A stretch of 57,510 nt of DNA, from positions 1 to 57,510 of the forward strand of contig CAZAFW010000006.1 of assembly GCA_964484935.1 (NCBI GenBank), written 5' to 3'. The notes under the pieces are model-generated. The model made no database searches and was not told the origin of the DNA. It saw only the letters and a list, made by a program, of their open reading frames with translations. The translations under genes were made by a program, and so were the position numbers. This document shows positions 25,311 to 34,265 of the stretch, piece by piece. Position 1 is the first letter of the stretch; the number at the start of each line of letters is the position of its first letter. The stretch comes from BM714 sp964484935. Its GTDB lineage: Bacteria > Bacillota > Clostridia > Peptostreptococcales > BM714.

Positions 25311-25946
25311 CTATATTCCAAATGAATTTTCATCTCTTTCCCTGTAGTGGGAAACATCTCCAAACTTGAGTATCTCATAGCCCGAATCGTCGAACCTTAT
25401 ATGGCTCACGCTGGTCGGCCTTATTACCGGCTCCTCCCATACCTGATTGATTCGGAGGTCCATGTAATGTCCCATAAGCAGCTTCAGAATGGCGCCGTGT
25501 ATAACCATGGCAACCTTTTTGCCCCTGTTCTTCGCGAGTATTTTTTCGGCCGCACCGACCACGCGGGCCTTGGCCTCGGTGAATGTTTCTCCTCCCTGGG
25601 CCCGGAATGTCTCCGGCGAGAACCTGAAGGCGTCGAAAGCTTCGGGCTCATCTTCCTTCAGCCGCATGAACTCAAGGCCCTCCCACTCTCCAAAATGGAT
25701 TTCCTTAAGCTCGTCGAGCCGTATTATTTCTATTTGCCTTTGGCCCCTGAGTATCTTGGCTGTCTCAAAAGCCCTGTCGAGTGTGCTGGTGTAGATGACA
25801 TCTATTTGGCAGTCCCTGTATGCCTCGGAAAGCCATCTGGCCTGCTTTTGTCCCAATTCCGTCAAAGGCGAATCCATATTGCCCTGGATCCTCTTTTCAA
25901 GATTCCATTTTGTTTGTCCGTGCCTTATAAGATATAAATCAGTCAT
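25311..25946 (-). CDS. Histidine phosphatase family protein
   Basis: The protein has 211 residues. YLIRHGQTKWN is the catalytic RHG motif, HFGEWEGLEF supplies the acid residue region, and MVIHGAILKLL the second His. The family includes cofactor-dependent phosphoglycerate mutase, CobC and broad acid phosphatases. With a true gpmI next door this is more likely a phosphatase of unknown substrate. It starts 20 bases after the NUDIX stop in the same direction, so they are probably co-transcribed. Confidence 0.88.
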   Translation of the reverse strand: MTDLYLIRHGQTKWNLEKRIQGNMDSPLTELGQKQARWLSEAYRDCQIDVIYTSTLDRAFETAKILRGQRQIEIIRLDELKEIHFGEWEGLEFMRLKEDEPEAFDAFRFSPETFRAQGGETFTEAKARVVGAAEKILAKNRGKKVAMVIHGAILKLLMGHYMDLRINQVWEEPVIRPTSVSHIRFDDSGYEILKFGDVSHYRERDENSFGI

Positions 25947-25965
25947 TTGAATCCTTTCCTTTCCC

Positions 25966-26736
25966 TCAGGCGCCGAATGGCATCCATTGTGCTTTCATCC
26001 TTCTCTTCAAGTGCCTGGCCGCGCCCAGATTGCCGGTTCGTCCAACCGCATCGTTTATTTTTATCCAGTTTCCATATTTATTGTTGTCGGCAGCTTGACT
26101 ATCGACTTCGTGTATATGAGTCGTCTCAAGCCTGCAAACCCCATTCTCGGCGACAAGATTTCCGCCAAGTGTGGTTTCAATCTCAGAAGCTGCAAGCATT
26201 TCATCAAACCATTCCCGACTTGCTTCGTGCAGTATACCGCCCGATTGGTCCGCAAGAACTGTTCCCGCTCCGTAGTTTGCAAAAATGCGGTTATGTTTTT
26301 TTTGCACCGAATCCGACAGAAGCCAATCCAGTACGGGCTCCGTATTCTCTACCGCAAGCGGAGCAAGGTCCCTGTCGCATAGGTCCTGCCATCTTATTCC
26401 CGTAAGAGCGTAGTGCTGCTTCATCTCCTCTTCGGGTTCCTCGCCCAAAACTGCAGTCCCCTCCTCGGGAACGGCAACAAATGTTATTGCCCTCCTGTAT
26501 ACCGGGCTGTCCGCAAAATTTCTGGCAAATCGCTTGGGCATGAGCCTTATCCTGAGTCCCGTTTCCTCAAAAGCCTCCCTGTGGGCCGTTTCCTCGGGGG
26601 TTTCTCCATTCTCAATTCCGCCACCGGGGAGTCCCCACACAAAAATGCCTTTTTGCTTAATATGGTGCTCAAGCATGACATAGCGTCCGTTTTCTATTAT
26701 AAACAATTGAACCCTTGTGTCTCTTTTCGGCAGCAT
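25966..26736 (-). CDS. NUDIX hydrolase with a C-terminal extension
   Basis: The protein has 256 residues. The NUDIX box is complete: GGGIENGETPEETAHREAF followed by EETGL, in the N-terminal third. Such enzymes cleave nucleoside diphosphates linked to another group. The first 150 residues are a normal NUDIX fold. The last 100 or so, with EWFDEMLAASEIETTLGGN, do not match a domain I know. It lies between a 58-residue membrane protein (6 bases upstream) and the histidine phosphatase gene. Confidence 0.88.
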   Translation of the reverse strand: MLPKRDTRVQLFIIENGRYVMLEHHIKQKGIFVWGLPGGGIENGETPEETAHREAFEETGLRIRLMPKRFARNFADSPVYRRAITFVAVPEEGTAVLGEEPEEEMKQHYALTGIRWQDLCDRDLAPLAVENTEPVLDWLLSDSVQKKHNRIFANYGAGTVLADQSGGILHEASREWFDEMLAASEIETTLGGNLVAENGVCRLETTHIHEVDSQAADNNKYGNWIKINDAVGRTGNLGAARHLKRRMKAQWMPFGA

Positions 26737-26742
26737 CTAAGC

Positions 26743-26919
26743 CTATCCTCTCCCCGACCTGCTTACATTTATGAATGCAAGCAGTGCAAATGCCAATGCG
26801 AACCCGGACCCCATGTATCCCACATAGGGATGCACGGCGCTTCCGAAGCGGCCCAAAAGGCTTGCAACCACCGCAAGCACAATCAGCCCTATTATGTTCT
26901 GTTTCTGTTTTTTATCCAT
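26743..26919 (-). CDS. Small membrane protein, 58 aa
   Basis: A 58-codon frame begins MDKKQKQNIIGLIVLAVVAS and continues with a second hydrophobic stretch (FALAFALLAFINV) ending in SRSGRG. GGGAGGAG is placed well before the ATG, and the stop is 6 bases before the NUDIX start, so it leads this three-gene operon. Two membrane helices separated by a short glycine-rich loop are predicted. I do not recognise a family. Confidence 0.75.
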   Translation of the reverse strand: MDKKQKQNIIGLIVLAVVASLLGRFGSAVHPYVGYMGSGFALAFALLAFINVSRSGRG

Positions 26920-27052
26920 TTTATCTCCTCCCGTCCCACGCCTCTTTGCTTATATTATACACTATTGGGCCAGATATGCTTGCCAAACCTGTAATGTAAG
27001 TCCAACAGATGGGTATATAATGGAAGAATAATCAATAGCAAAGGAGGTTTCA

Positions 27053-28762
27053 ATGAAAACATTCACATTGATAATAGGAGGAACCCAGGGAGAGGGAATA
27101 GTAAGCGCCGGATCGATACTTGCAAAAGCTTTTTCCCGCAGCGGATATTACACCTATACGCACCGCACTTTCGCATCCCGCATAAAGGGCGGGCATACCC
27201 GCTCCAGAATCGAGATAACCCCATACAAAAACGCCGCGGCGGGGACCTCGGCCAATTTGATTGTGGCTTTTGACAAAAAGACTGCGGAAACCTGTTTTGA
27301 TTTTTCTCCGCAAGGCTGCATTATAGTTGCCGATGAAAAACTAGGCACAATGCCTAAAGGACCTGCCTGCCATCCCGAAAATATTTTCCTTCCGTTTTCA
27401 GAAGCATCGGCAAAAGCCGGAAACAAACTGGCCAAGACAACGGCTGCCTTGGGTTTTTTATGCCGTTTGCTAAAGATGAACGAAGATCTCTTCAGAGAAC
27501 TCTTAGCCGAAAAATACAAGAAGAAGGGCGGCTCGGTCCTGCAGTCCAATCTGGACGCCTTCAGCGCCGGAGTTGACATGGCAGAAATGCCTTTCTTCAA
27601 AAAATATGAAAACTTCAAACTCGATACAGTTCCTTCAGTTAAAAGACCAGTGATGACGGGCAACTACGCCCTTGCGCTCGGAGCCTTGGCCGGAGGATGC
27701 AGATTCATTTCCGCCTACCCCATAACGCCCGCATCAGAGATAATGGAATACATGTCTGCAAAGCTGCCCGCAATGGGAGGGCTGATGGTGCAGACTGAGG
27801 ATGAAATAGCAGCGGTAACGATGGCCATAGGAGCATCTTATGGAGGAGTGCGAAGCATGACCAGCACCTCGGGACCGGGCCTTTCTCTCATGATGGAAGG
27901 CATGGGATTGGCGGCAATGGCAGAAATTCCGCTCGTGGTAATCGACTCCCAAAGGGTGGGCCCAAGCACAGGCCTGCCTACCAAGGTTGAGCAAAGCGAT
28001 TTTGATACGGCGCTGTGCGGGGGCCACGGAGAATATCCTTCCATAACCCTATCTCCCTACAGCCTCGAGACATGCTTCTCGCTTACGCGGAAAGCCTTTG
28101 ACCTGGCCGATCAATTTTCATGCCCTGTATTTGTAATGAGCGACCTTGCGCTCGGCCTATTTCCCCAAACCGTCGATTCTTTTGAATCCCTTGCAAAAGA
28201 CCCCTCCGGGGAAAATTCTGCCCCCGGGGACCTGGGCGAGGGACCATATTTTATGCGCTACGGAGAAAACTGCAAAGTGCGTCCGGCCCCGGGCACACCG
28301 GGCGGCATACATTACACCACGGGGCTCGAGCACGGGCCTCTGGGAGCACCCGACAACAGTCCCGAAAACAGGATTGGCATGATGAAACGCAGGATGGAAA
28401 AATTCGATTCTCTTTCAAAAGACCCTGGCATAGCCCTGGAAAAAACGTCCGGACACCTTTTGGTTATTGCAACAGGTTCGGTCTACGGCATCTGCCAAAA
28501 AGCGCTTTTAGGCCTCGGCGGAGAAGCCGTTCTCGGCGCCCTGCACAGGCTCAAGCCCTTTCCCAAAGAACAACTCTCGGCTTTGTCTGAAAGTTTCGAT
28601 TCCATTCTTGTCGTCGAATACAACTACGGAGGCCAGATTTACGAGCTTTTGAAGAAAAACATACAGCCTGAGAGTCTTGGCAAGCTGCACAGCCTAATTA
28701 AATTCAGCGGCGAGCCCTTTACCCTGTTTGAAATAACGAACAAAGCAAAGGAGTTGATGTAA
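27053..28762 (+). CDS. 2-oxoacid:ferredoxin oxidoreductase, fused gamma-alpha subunit
   Basis: The protein has 569 residues. Residues 1-180 are the gamma domain (GGTQGEGIVSAG, then SRIKGGHTRSRIEI). From about 205 the alpha pyrimidine-binding domain follows (AYPITPASEIMEYM, VQTEDEIAAV, TSTSGPGLSLMMEG). This is the KorA/VorB-type fusion. With the next gene it oxidatively decarboxylates a 2-oxoacid to acyl-CoA and reduces ferredoxin; the particular acid cannot be read. AAAGGAGG precedes the ATG. No separate delta ferredoxin subunit is encoded nearby. It would feed reduced ferredoxin to the hydrogenase and the Stn-like complex. Confidence 0.92.
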   Translation: MKTFTLIIGGTQGEGIVSAGSILAKAFSRSGYYTYTHRTFASRIKGGHTRSRIEITPYKNAAAGTSANLIVAFDKKTAETCFDFSPQGCIIVADEKLGTMPKGPACHPENIFLPFSEASAKAGNKLAKTTAALGFLCRLLKMNEDLFRELLAEKYKKKGGSVLQSNLDAFSAGVDMAEMPFFKKYENFKLDTVPSVKRPVMTGNYALALGALAGGCRFISAYPITPASEIMEYMSAKLPAMGGLMVQTEDEIAAVTMAIGASYGGVRSMTSTSGPGLSLMMEGMGLAAMAEIPLVVIDSQRVGPSTGLPTKVEQSDFDTALCGGHGEYPSITLSPYSLETCFSLTRKAFDLADQFSCPVFVMSDLALGLFPQTVDSFESLAKDPSGENSAPGDLGEGPYFMRYGENCKVRPAPGTPGGIHYTTGLEHGPLGAPDNSPENRIGMMKRRMEKFDSLSKDPGIALEKTSGHLLVIATGSVYGICQKALLGLGGEAVLGALHRLKPFPKEQLSALSESFDSILVVEYNYGGQIYELLKKNIQPESLGKLHSLIKFSGEPFTLFEITNKAKELM

Positions 28763-29617
28763 GTGGCCATTATTGATGCATACACGAACGAAGTTGAACA
28801 GACATGGTGCCCGGGATGCGGACACTATTCAGTGCTCAGGGCCCTCAAGATAGCCTTGGCGCGGCTTGAAATACAAAACCACCAGGCGGCAATAGTCTCT
28901 GGCATAGGCTGCTCGGGCCGCATAGGAGGCTACACCAAGGCCTACGGCTTCCACGGCATACATGGAAGAAGCCTTCCGGTGGCACAGGGAATAAAACTAG
29001 CCAACAAAAAGCTGACAGTTATTGCCGCAGGAGGCGACGGGGACGGATTCGCGATAGGCACAGGGCACGCTATGCACGCAATAAAGCGCAACATAGACAT
29101 CACCTATCTGCTTATGAACAACCAGGTCTACGGGCTTACAAAAGGTCACACCTCGCCGCTCAGCGATTTGAACTTTGTAAGCAAAAGCACTCCTCTGGGG
29201 CAGGTTGAAGACCCACTTAGACCCTCCCTTCTGGCTCTGTCGGCGGGTGGGGGATTTATAGCCCAGGGCTTTTCGGGAAAGCAGGAAGAACTTATAGAAC
29301 TAATAATGAAAGGGATACTCCACAAGGGCTTTTCCCTAATAAACATATTCAGCCCCTGCGTGACCTTCAATCCCGGCAAAGGCTACGCATGGCTTCGGGA
29401 AAACCTCGTCTCGCTCGGCGAAGACCACGACAAAAAGGACTACAAAGGAGCCTTCGGGGCTTTCCTTGAAACAAGCGGCCTATTCACCGGGCTTCTGTAT
29501 GAGAACGACGCCCCCGACTACCAGTCCCGAATACCGCTAGTAAGCGAAACCCCATTGACGGATTTGGACATAAAAAACACCCGCTTTCTGGACGGGCTGA
29601 TCGAGGAATTCATCTAG
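28763..29617 (+). CDS. 2-oxoacid:ferredoxin oxidoreductase, beta subunit
   Basis: The protein has 284 residues from a GTG that directly follows the TAA of the alpha gene, so translation is coupled. CPGCGHYSVLRAL and GIGCSGR give Fe-S cysteines, and GGDGDGFAIG with LMNNQVYGLTKGHTSP is the thiamine diphosphate motif. It is the TPP-binding half of the enzyme. The gene pair is followed by a 25-bp perfect hairpin. Confidence 0.93.
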   Translation: MAIIDAYTNEVEQTWCPGCGHYSVLRALKIALARLEIQNHQAAIVSGIGCSGRIGGYTKAYGFHGIHGRSLPVAQGIKLANKKLTVIAAGGDGDGFAIGTGHAMHAIKRNIDITYLLMNNQVYGLTKGHTSPLSDLNFVSKSTPLGQVEDPLRPSLLALSAGGGFIAQGFSGKQEELIELIMKGILHKGFSLINIFSPCVTFNPGKGYAWLRENLVSLGEDHDKKDYKGAFGAFLETSGLFTGLLYENDAPDYQSRIPLVSETPLTDLDIKNTRFLDGLIEEFI

Positions 29618-29741
29618 GGCATAACTTTCGATATGAAGCAGATAACATATGACAGATATGAGGAAAAACAAAAACTGATTCAAGATATGATGAAACATGC
29701 AAATCAATCCAATGTTTTTCGCTCTTTTATTTGAGCTTTGC

Positions 29742-29798
29742 CTAAAATTCCGCCCCTGTTTCCACTTACTCAAAGTGGAAACAGGGGCGGAATTTTAG
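29742..29798. terminator. 25-bp perfect hairpin terminator
   Basis: Arms at 29742-29766 and 29774-29798 (core TTCCGCCCCTGTTTCC) are perfectly complementary around a 7-base loop. It lies between the oxidoreductase pair and the convergent NifX-like gene and probably terminates both. It lacks a long T-run, so other roles are possible. A 33-codon frame at 29633-29734 just before it has no good ribosome site. Confidence 0.75.
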
Positions 29799-29800
29799 AG

Positions 29801-30220
29801 TTAAGGCTTTATCCTGACTTCCCTTGCGCTTTTGAGGTCAAGATATGTATCCTTACTGTTCTCTGCGATTATTCTGTCAATTCTTTCATAGTCTTCAAGC
29901 AAGGACTTTAGCCCTTGGCTTATTTTGTCTTCGTTTGCAATGACGGGAACAAAATGCTTTACAACCCTTTTTATGTTTGGTCCGAAAACCTTTGTCATTC
30001 CCACCTGCACATTATTCTTGCTCAAGAGGTCGACAATCCCCTTGGCCTTCCTGGGGTCGGCGTGGATTTCCTCTTCCTCTTCCCCGGTGGTGTTTCTTAC
30101 CGTTTCTACAAACCGGCAGGCGCTTCCGTCCATTTCATATATATCGTATTGTTTTGCATCTCCAAAATGGCATGAAGCAAATTTTTCTCCGTCGTTTGTA
30201 GCGCAGGCTATTATCATCAT
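29801..30220 (-). CDS. NifX/NifB-type dinitrogenase cofactor-biosynthesis family protein
   Basis: The protein has 139 residues of the small NifX/NafY fold. It opens MMIIACATNDGEKFASCHFGDAKQ, and FGPNIKRVVKHF matches the later conserved segment. Such proteins bind or shuttle Fe-S or FeMo-type clusters, and many are found in organisms without nitrogenase. No nif gene is present here. GAGAGGTGAG precedes ATG 30220; a GTG two codons earlier is an alternative. A TTGACA/TATATA promoter lies about 95 bases upstream. Confidence 0.8.
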   Translation of the reverse strand: MMIIACATNDGEKFASCHFGDAKQYDIYEMDGSACRFVETVRNTTGEEEEEIHADPRKAKGIVDLLSKNNVQVGMTKVFGPNIKRVVKHFVPVIANEDKISQGLKSLLEDYERIDRIIAENSKDTYLDLKSAREVRIKP

Positions 30221-30292
30221 ATCCACTCACCTCTCGATTATTGTTGTTTTTTAATTCCGGGAGCCTCTTTTCCATGTGTCCCCACTCAACAA

Positions 30293-30320
30293 TATATACC
30301 CCCGCGAGGTAATTTGTCAA
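30293..30320 (-). promoter_or_regulatory. Promoter of the NifX-like gene
   Basis: On the minus strand TTGACA (30320-30315) and TATATA (30298-30293) are spaced 16 bases apart. TATATT two bases further is an alternative with an 18-base spacer. Confidence 0.65.
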
Positions 30321-30542
30321 ACCATTCTCCTGTCCCGCTGCCTTTAGAGGCAAAAGCTGGGGGTAGATAATCAAATAAAATTAGTCATAATGCGTACCGT
30401 TGCGATCTTAATCTCAGATAAATCCATTTTCCCATACACGTTTAAGTTGATTTTATACAAACAATGCCCCTTCAAAATTGACCATTGTCGATTTTTCCAG
30501 CAAACGGTATACTGATGAAAAACCATAGAAGGGAGACAAGCC

Positions 30543-30881
30543 GTGAACATTCAAATATTCGGAAAGAAAAAATGCTTCGAAACAAAAAAAGCGGAGCGCT
30601 TCTTCAAGGAGCGCCGCATAAAATTCCAGAAAATCGATCTAATAGAAAAGGGAATCAGCCCCGGAGAGCTCAAGTCGGTGTCCCAGAGCGCGGGCGTCAA
30701 AAACCTAATAGATGAAAACTCGCCGTATTGCCAAGAAAGCGGAATTAAAGACGCCCAAACCACCGCCGAAATGCACGATGTTCTGGTCGACTACACCGAG
30801 ATACTCAAGACCCCCATAGTCAGAAACGGCAAAAAGGCAACAGTGGGCTACATGCCGGAAGTTTGGAAAACATGGGAATAG
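30543..30881 (+). CDS. ArsC/Spx-family thioredoxin-fold protein
   Basis: The protein has 112 residues from a GTG start with GAAGGGAGA upstream. The fold is that of arsenate reductase/Spx: a single Cys near residue 11 (KKKCFETKKAERF) in the catalytic position, then IKFQKIDLIEKGIS, and a late LKTPIVRNGKKATVGY with the cis-proline TP. With one cysteine it resembles the one-Cys glutaredoxin-like relatives rather than Spx, which has CXXC. Function is unknown: arsenate reduction or redox sensing. Confidence 0.82.
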   Translation: MNIQIFGKKKCFETKKAERFFKERRIKFQKIDLIEKGISPGELKSVSQSAGVKNLIDENSPYCQESGIKDAQTTAEMHDVLVDYTEILKTPIVRNGKKATVGYMPEVWKTWE

Positions 30882-31565
30882 CTCATTGCGGCAATCAGCC
30901 GAATATCAGGCTTCTGCCTCTATGCCTCACAAAATATTCCTCTTTGGGCTTTTGCCTTCAAAGGGGATTTTTAAACTTATATTTCCTTTTAAGACAAGCG
31001 CTACTTGAGTTCTTGCCCGTCGATGTATACAGCTGTGCTCATTTCCGTCTCTCCCTTCATTCACTCTCCGTCAAAACAGAGCGTCAACGGGCATCGTTTT
31101 GTCCAACAAACTCGTCCGAGCATATTTCTTCACATACCGCTGCTTGCTTTTTTCTTTCCAATTGGCACCTTTACCCTCGAATAGCTGAGTGTCCCTGAAA
31201 CGGGGCAGGTCAATCCCCACTCCCTTTTCCCCTTATAGCGAAAATCGGCATGATTTGACCCTGCACAAAATCCTTTTCCATCCCCTCGTATGTCGACTCT
31301 GCAAAAACAGAATTTATCTAAGTTGCCAGACATCTTTACTTTATGAACCTTCTGTAGTCGTCGTCAAATTCGAGATTGTAAATTGAATTAATTTCAATCA
31401 TGAAACAGTAGAATGTTCAGCCTGAATTATTTAAACTTATGTGTGTTATTTGTCAAAATCCTCTTCTGGACATTAAATGCCTTCGTAAAATATTCATCGA
31501 TGCAGAAAACTGTTTATCCATATCCAAGAGCAAATAATTTATTGACAGAAAATTTAATTAAATTA

Positions 31566-31594
31566 TTGAATAAATACTTGAATCGTGTTATAAT
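31566..31594 (+). promoter_or_regulatory. Promoter of the GntR/TRAP operon
   Basis: TTGAAT (31566-31571), a 17-base spacer and a perfect TATAAT (31589-31594) precede the gntR ATG by about 60 bases. Confidence 0.8.
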
Positions 31595-31603
31595 TACCCA
31601 AAG

Positions 31604-31627
31604 TTTATAACTTTATAACTTTATAAT
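31604..31627. promoter_or_regulatory. Three tandem TTTATAA(C/T) repeats, likely operator
   Basis: TTTATAAC, TTTATAAC and TTTATAAT follow each other without gaps right after the -10 box, over the expected transcription start. The position suits autorepression by the GntR-family protein encoded next. Confidence 0.55.
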
Positions 31628-31654
31628 GTTAACTCTATCGATAGGAGGATAATA

Positions 31655-32377
31655 ATGGCATTATACGAAAGGATCTTCAGTGATGTCTTGCATAAAATAA
31701 AAACCGGATACTACCCGGTTGGCGAACTTTTGCCGCCTGAAAGCGAGATGGAGCAGATTTACTCTGTAAGCCGAGCACCTGTAAGGCAGGCTCTCGCAAA
31801 ACTTGAGAATCTAAATATCATAAAACGGGAAAGAGGGAAAGGTACCAAAGTTTTAGGAAGTGAAATGACCCATTACAAAATGACGCTAAGCGGATTCGGA
31901 GATCAGCTTGCAAGCGAACGAAACGATGTAGTCGTTCACACAATCTCTGTAGATACTATCGAAGCCGGTGCGAAGATTTCAGACATCTTGCAGATTCCTG
32001 AAAAAACTCAGATGGTAAAGACTACCCGCATTAGAAAAGTCCGCAACGAACCTGTTTTTTTTCTAAATCACTATTGTCATCTGATTAATCGTGATGGGGT
32101 TGAGGAAGAAGGCGATATAGCCTCTATGCGTTATCTTCTTATCGACAAGTTCGGGCTCGACATTGCATACGTCGAGGAAAGACTGATGGCGGTCATCCCT
32201 GAAAAAAAAGTTGCCTCAGCGATGAATCTGCAGGAAAACCATCCTGTGCTTGAAGTCATGCGAACATCCTATGACAAAAACCACCATCCGCTCGAGTATA
32301 CCGAATACTATGTGAAAAGTGACAACTGGCACTACAAAGTTTTATATGGGCAAAGCGAAAAAGATATTTATGTATAA
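31655..32377 (+). CDS. GntR-family transcriptional regulator (HutC/UTRA type)
   Basis: The protein has 240 residues. The N-terminal winged helix shows LPPESEMEQIYSVSRAPVRQ, the typical recognition helix of GntR proteins. The rest is a UTRA ligand-binding domain (VYTTRI-like VKTTRIRKV, LMAVIPEKK, LEYTEYYVKSDNW). TAGGAGGA precedes the ATG. It heads the TRAP transporter operon and probably represses it until the substrate or its product binds the UTRA domain. Confidence 0.9.
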   Translation: MALYERIFSDVLHKIKTGYYPVGELLPPESEMEQIYSVSRAPVRQALAKLENLNIIKRERGKGTKVLGSEMTHYKMTLSGFGDQLASERNDVVVHTISVDTIEAGAKISDILQIPEKTQMVKTTRIRKVRNEPVFFLNHYCHLINRDGVEEEGDIASMRYLLIDKFGLDIAYVEERLMAVIPEKKVASAMNLQENHPVLEVMRTSYDKNHHPLEYTEYYVKSDNWHYKVLYGQSEKDIYV

Positions 32378-32394
32378 ATGGCAAGGAGGATTTC

Positions 32395-32907
32395 ATGAAA
32401 ATTAGAACTGAAGAAAGAGACCATGCGAAATATTTTCGCAATATCGTGGCAGTGATTTTCCTGTTTATTACAATCCTGACCATAGCGCAGGTAGGGTTCA
32501 GATTTGTTTTGAACAAGCCCTTGGTTTGGAGCGAAGAATTGGTCAGGTTTTTGCTTATATGGATGACAATGCTAGGGGCTGCAGTAATCAGCTATGACGA
32601 CCGGCATCTGTCGGTACAGAGCCTGGTTGACGTATTGCCGTCTACCCCGAAATTTATTCTGTATACACTAAGACAAATTGCAATTGTGGCATTTTCAGCC
32701 ATCCTTATCGCAACAAGCACAGAAATGATAAAGATATCCCATTTGGATGCTTCCGGAGCACTTCACATCCCATTTTCATTCTGGCGCGTAGCGCCATGCG
32801 TAGGCGCTTTTTTTATTATCATTTTTACCGTAATAAGATATTTCAAGGACTTGAAAAGTTTTAAGGAAGGTAAGTACGGCAAAACGAAGGAGGACATACA
32901 ATTATGA
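32395..32907 (+). CDS. TRAP transporter small permease (DctQ type)
   Basis: The protein has 170 residues with four hydrophobic helices. The DctQ pattern VGFRFVLNKPLVWSEELVRF and LLIWMTMLGAA lies in the first half. AAGGAGG precedes the ATG. Its stop overlaps the start of the large permease gene by ATGA. It bridges the binding protein and the large permease of a sodium-driven uptake system. Confidence 0.9.
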   Translation: MKIRTEERDHAKYFRNIVAVIFLFITILTIAQVGFRFVLNKPLVWSEELVRFLLIWMTMLGAAVISYDDRHLSVQSLVDVLPSTPKFILYTLRQIAIVAFSAILIATSTEMIKISHLDASGALHIPFSFWRVAPCVGAFFIIIFTVIRYFKDLKSFKEGKYGKTKEDIQL

Positions 32908-34175
32908 TTCTTTGGATATTTTTGGGCCTGATTACTCTGATACTTCTCGGAATGCCCGCCTCGTTCTCCCTCGGGATTGTTTCTCTCGTTTATTTGTCCA
33001 TAAACGGAATCAACCTCTCGATGATAGCCCAAAGCATGTCTAGGGGCGTCAATTCATTTACTATGCTGGCAATACCGTTTTTCTTTCTGGCTGGCGAATT
33101 GATGAACACCAGCGGAGTAACTAAGCGTATCATCGCCATGTCGAAGGTAATGGTTGGCCATCTAAAAGGCGGTCTTGCCCAGGCCAATATAGTCGCAAGC
33201 ATAATATTCGCAGGAATCTCGGGGTCGGCGACAGCCGATACGGCTGCTCTTGGTTCCGTTCTTATACCTGCCATGGAAAAAGAAGGTTACGATAAAGATT
33301 TCGCGGCTGCAATTACGGTGGCTTCATCGATTGTAGGACCTATCATCCCTCCCAGCATCACCTTGGTCATTTATGGGATCGTTGCCCAGCAACCTATTGG
33401 CAAACTTTTAGTTGCAGGCTTGATACCAGGATTATTAGTGGGACTTTCGCTAATCATATACACATATTTCTATGCCAAGAAAAAGGACTATCCGAGTCAC
33501 CCGAGAGCAACTTTCCCCGAAGTAAAAACAGCTTTCTCAAAAGGTATAAGCGCACTTGTAATGCCTCTTATAATCATAGGAGGCGTAATGAGTGGTATCT
33601 TCACTCCGACAGAATCTGCAGCAATGGCCGTTCTATATGGGTTTATAGTAGGATTTTTTCTTTATAAGAACATCACAATACACAATTTTTTCGGTACACT
33701 CAAAAGTGTCGGACTGGCCAGTGTAAATACGCTTTTCATACTCTCTACAGCAACCATATTTTCATGGGTAATGACTATGGCTCGAGTTCCTGATTACGTG
33801 GTGGATTTGATGTTTGAAATTTCAACAAACAACATTGTGCTCACAGGACTTTTGGTTGTTGTTCTATTGATTGTCGGTCTCTTCATGCTTCCGTCGCAGG
33901 CCTTGATTGTGCTGACACCGATTTTCGTGCCGGTGGCGATTAAGATTGGGATTGACCCAATCCACTTTGGTATCATAATGGTTCTCACACTGGTTTTCGG
34001 TGGTTGCACGCCACCCGTGGGCATGATGCTTTATGTGGCCTCGGATATTTCGGATCTGCCTTTTGCAAAACTGGTCAAGGCTATTTTACCAATGTATATC
34101 CCAATAGTTATAGCTATTATACTGGTTACCTTCTTCCCGCAGATAAGCTTATTCCTTCCGAATTTGCTTTTCTAA
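32904..34175 (+). CDS. TRAP transporter large permease (DctM type)
   Basis: The protein has 423 residues and about 11-12 membrane helices. GVNSFTMLAIPFFFLAGELMN, GISGSATADTAALGS, SSIVGPIIPPSI and GGCTPPVGMMLYVAS are the conserved DctM segments. It forms the transport channel with DctQ. The substrate is not readable, but the operon's creatininase and M20 amidohydrolase point to an amide, cyclic amide or acylated amino acid. Confidence 0.93.
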   Translation: MILWIFLGLITLILLGMPASFSLGIVSLVYLSINGINLSMIAQSMSRGVNSFTMLAIPFFFLAGELMNTSGVTKRIIAMSKVMVGHLKGGLAQANIVASIIFAGISGSATADTAALGSVLIPAMEKEGYDKDFAAAITVASSIVGPIIPPSITLVIYGIVAQQPIGKLLVAGLIPGLLVGLSLIIYTYFYAKKKDYPSHPRATFPEVKTAFSKGISALVMPLIIIGGVMSGIFTPTESAAMAVLYGFIVGFFLYKNITIHNFFGTLKSVGLASVNTLFILSTATIFSWVMTMARVPDYVVDLMFEISTNNIVLTGLLVVVLLIVGLFMLPSQALIVLTPIFVPVAIKIGIDPIHFGIIMVLTLVFGGCTPPVGMMLYVASDISDLPFAKLVKAILPMYIPIVIAIILVTFFPQISLFLPNLLF

Positions 34176-34265
34176 CAGATGGTGTCGCAATAAGCGAACC
34201 TTCTACTAATATAAATTTCAGTTGACGATATTTTAAATAAACTTATGAAAACGAGGTGGAATGGA

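Larger units (their letters stand above)
30882..31654. other. 773-bp intergenic region, possible gene remnants
   Basis: No convincing gene is seen. Two short minus-strand peptides look protein-like: one near 31345-31401 ending NLEFDDDYRRFIK, and a 12-codon one near 31020 starting MSTAVYIDG. They may be remains of decayed genes. The right end holds the promoter and operator-like repeats of the GntR operon. Confidence 0.5.

Noticed and set aside
29633..29734. 33-codon frame after the 2-oxoacid oxidoreductase genes
   Set aside because: Weak ribosome site and no features; not enough to call a gene, though translation cannot be excluded.
31130..31333. Minus-strand 67-codon frame before the GntR operon
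   Set aside because: No ribosome site and no recognisable domain; at best a remnant.
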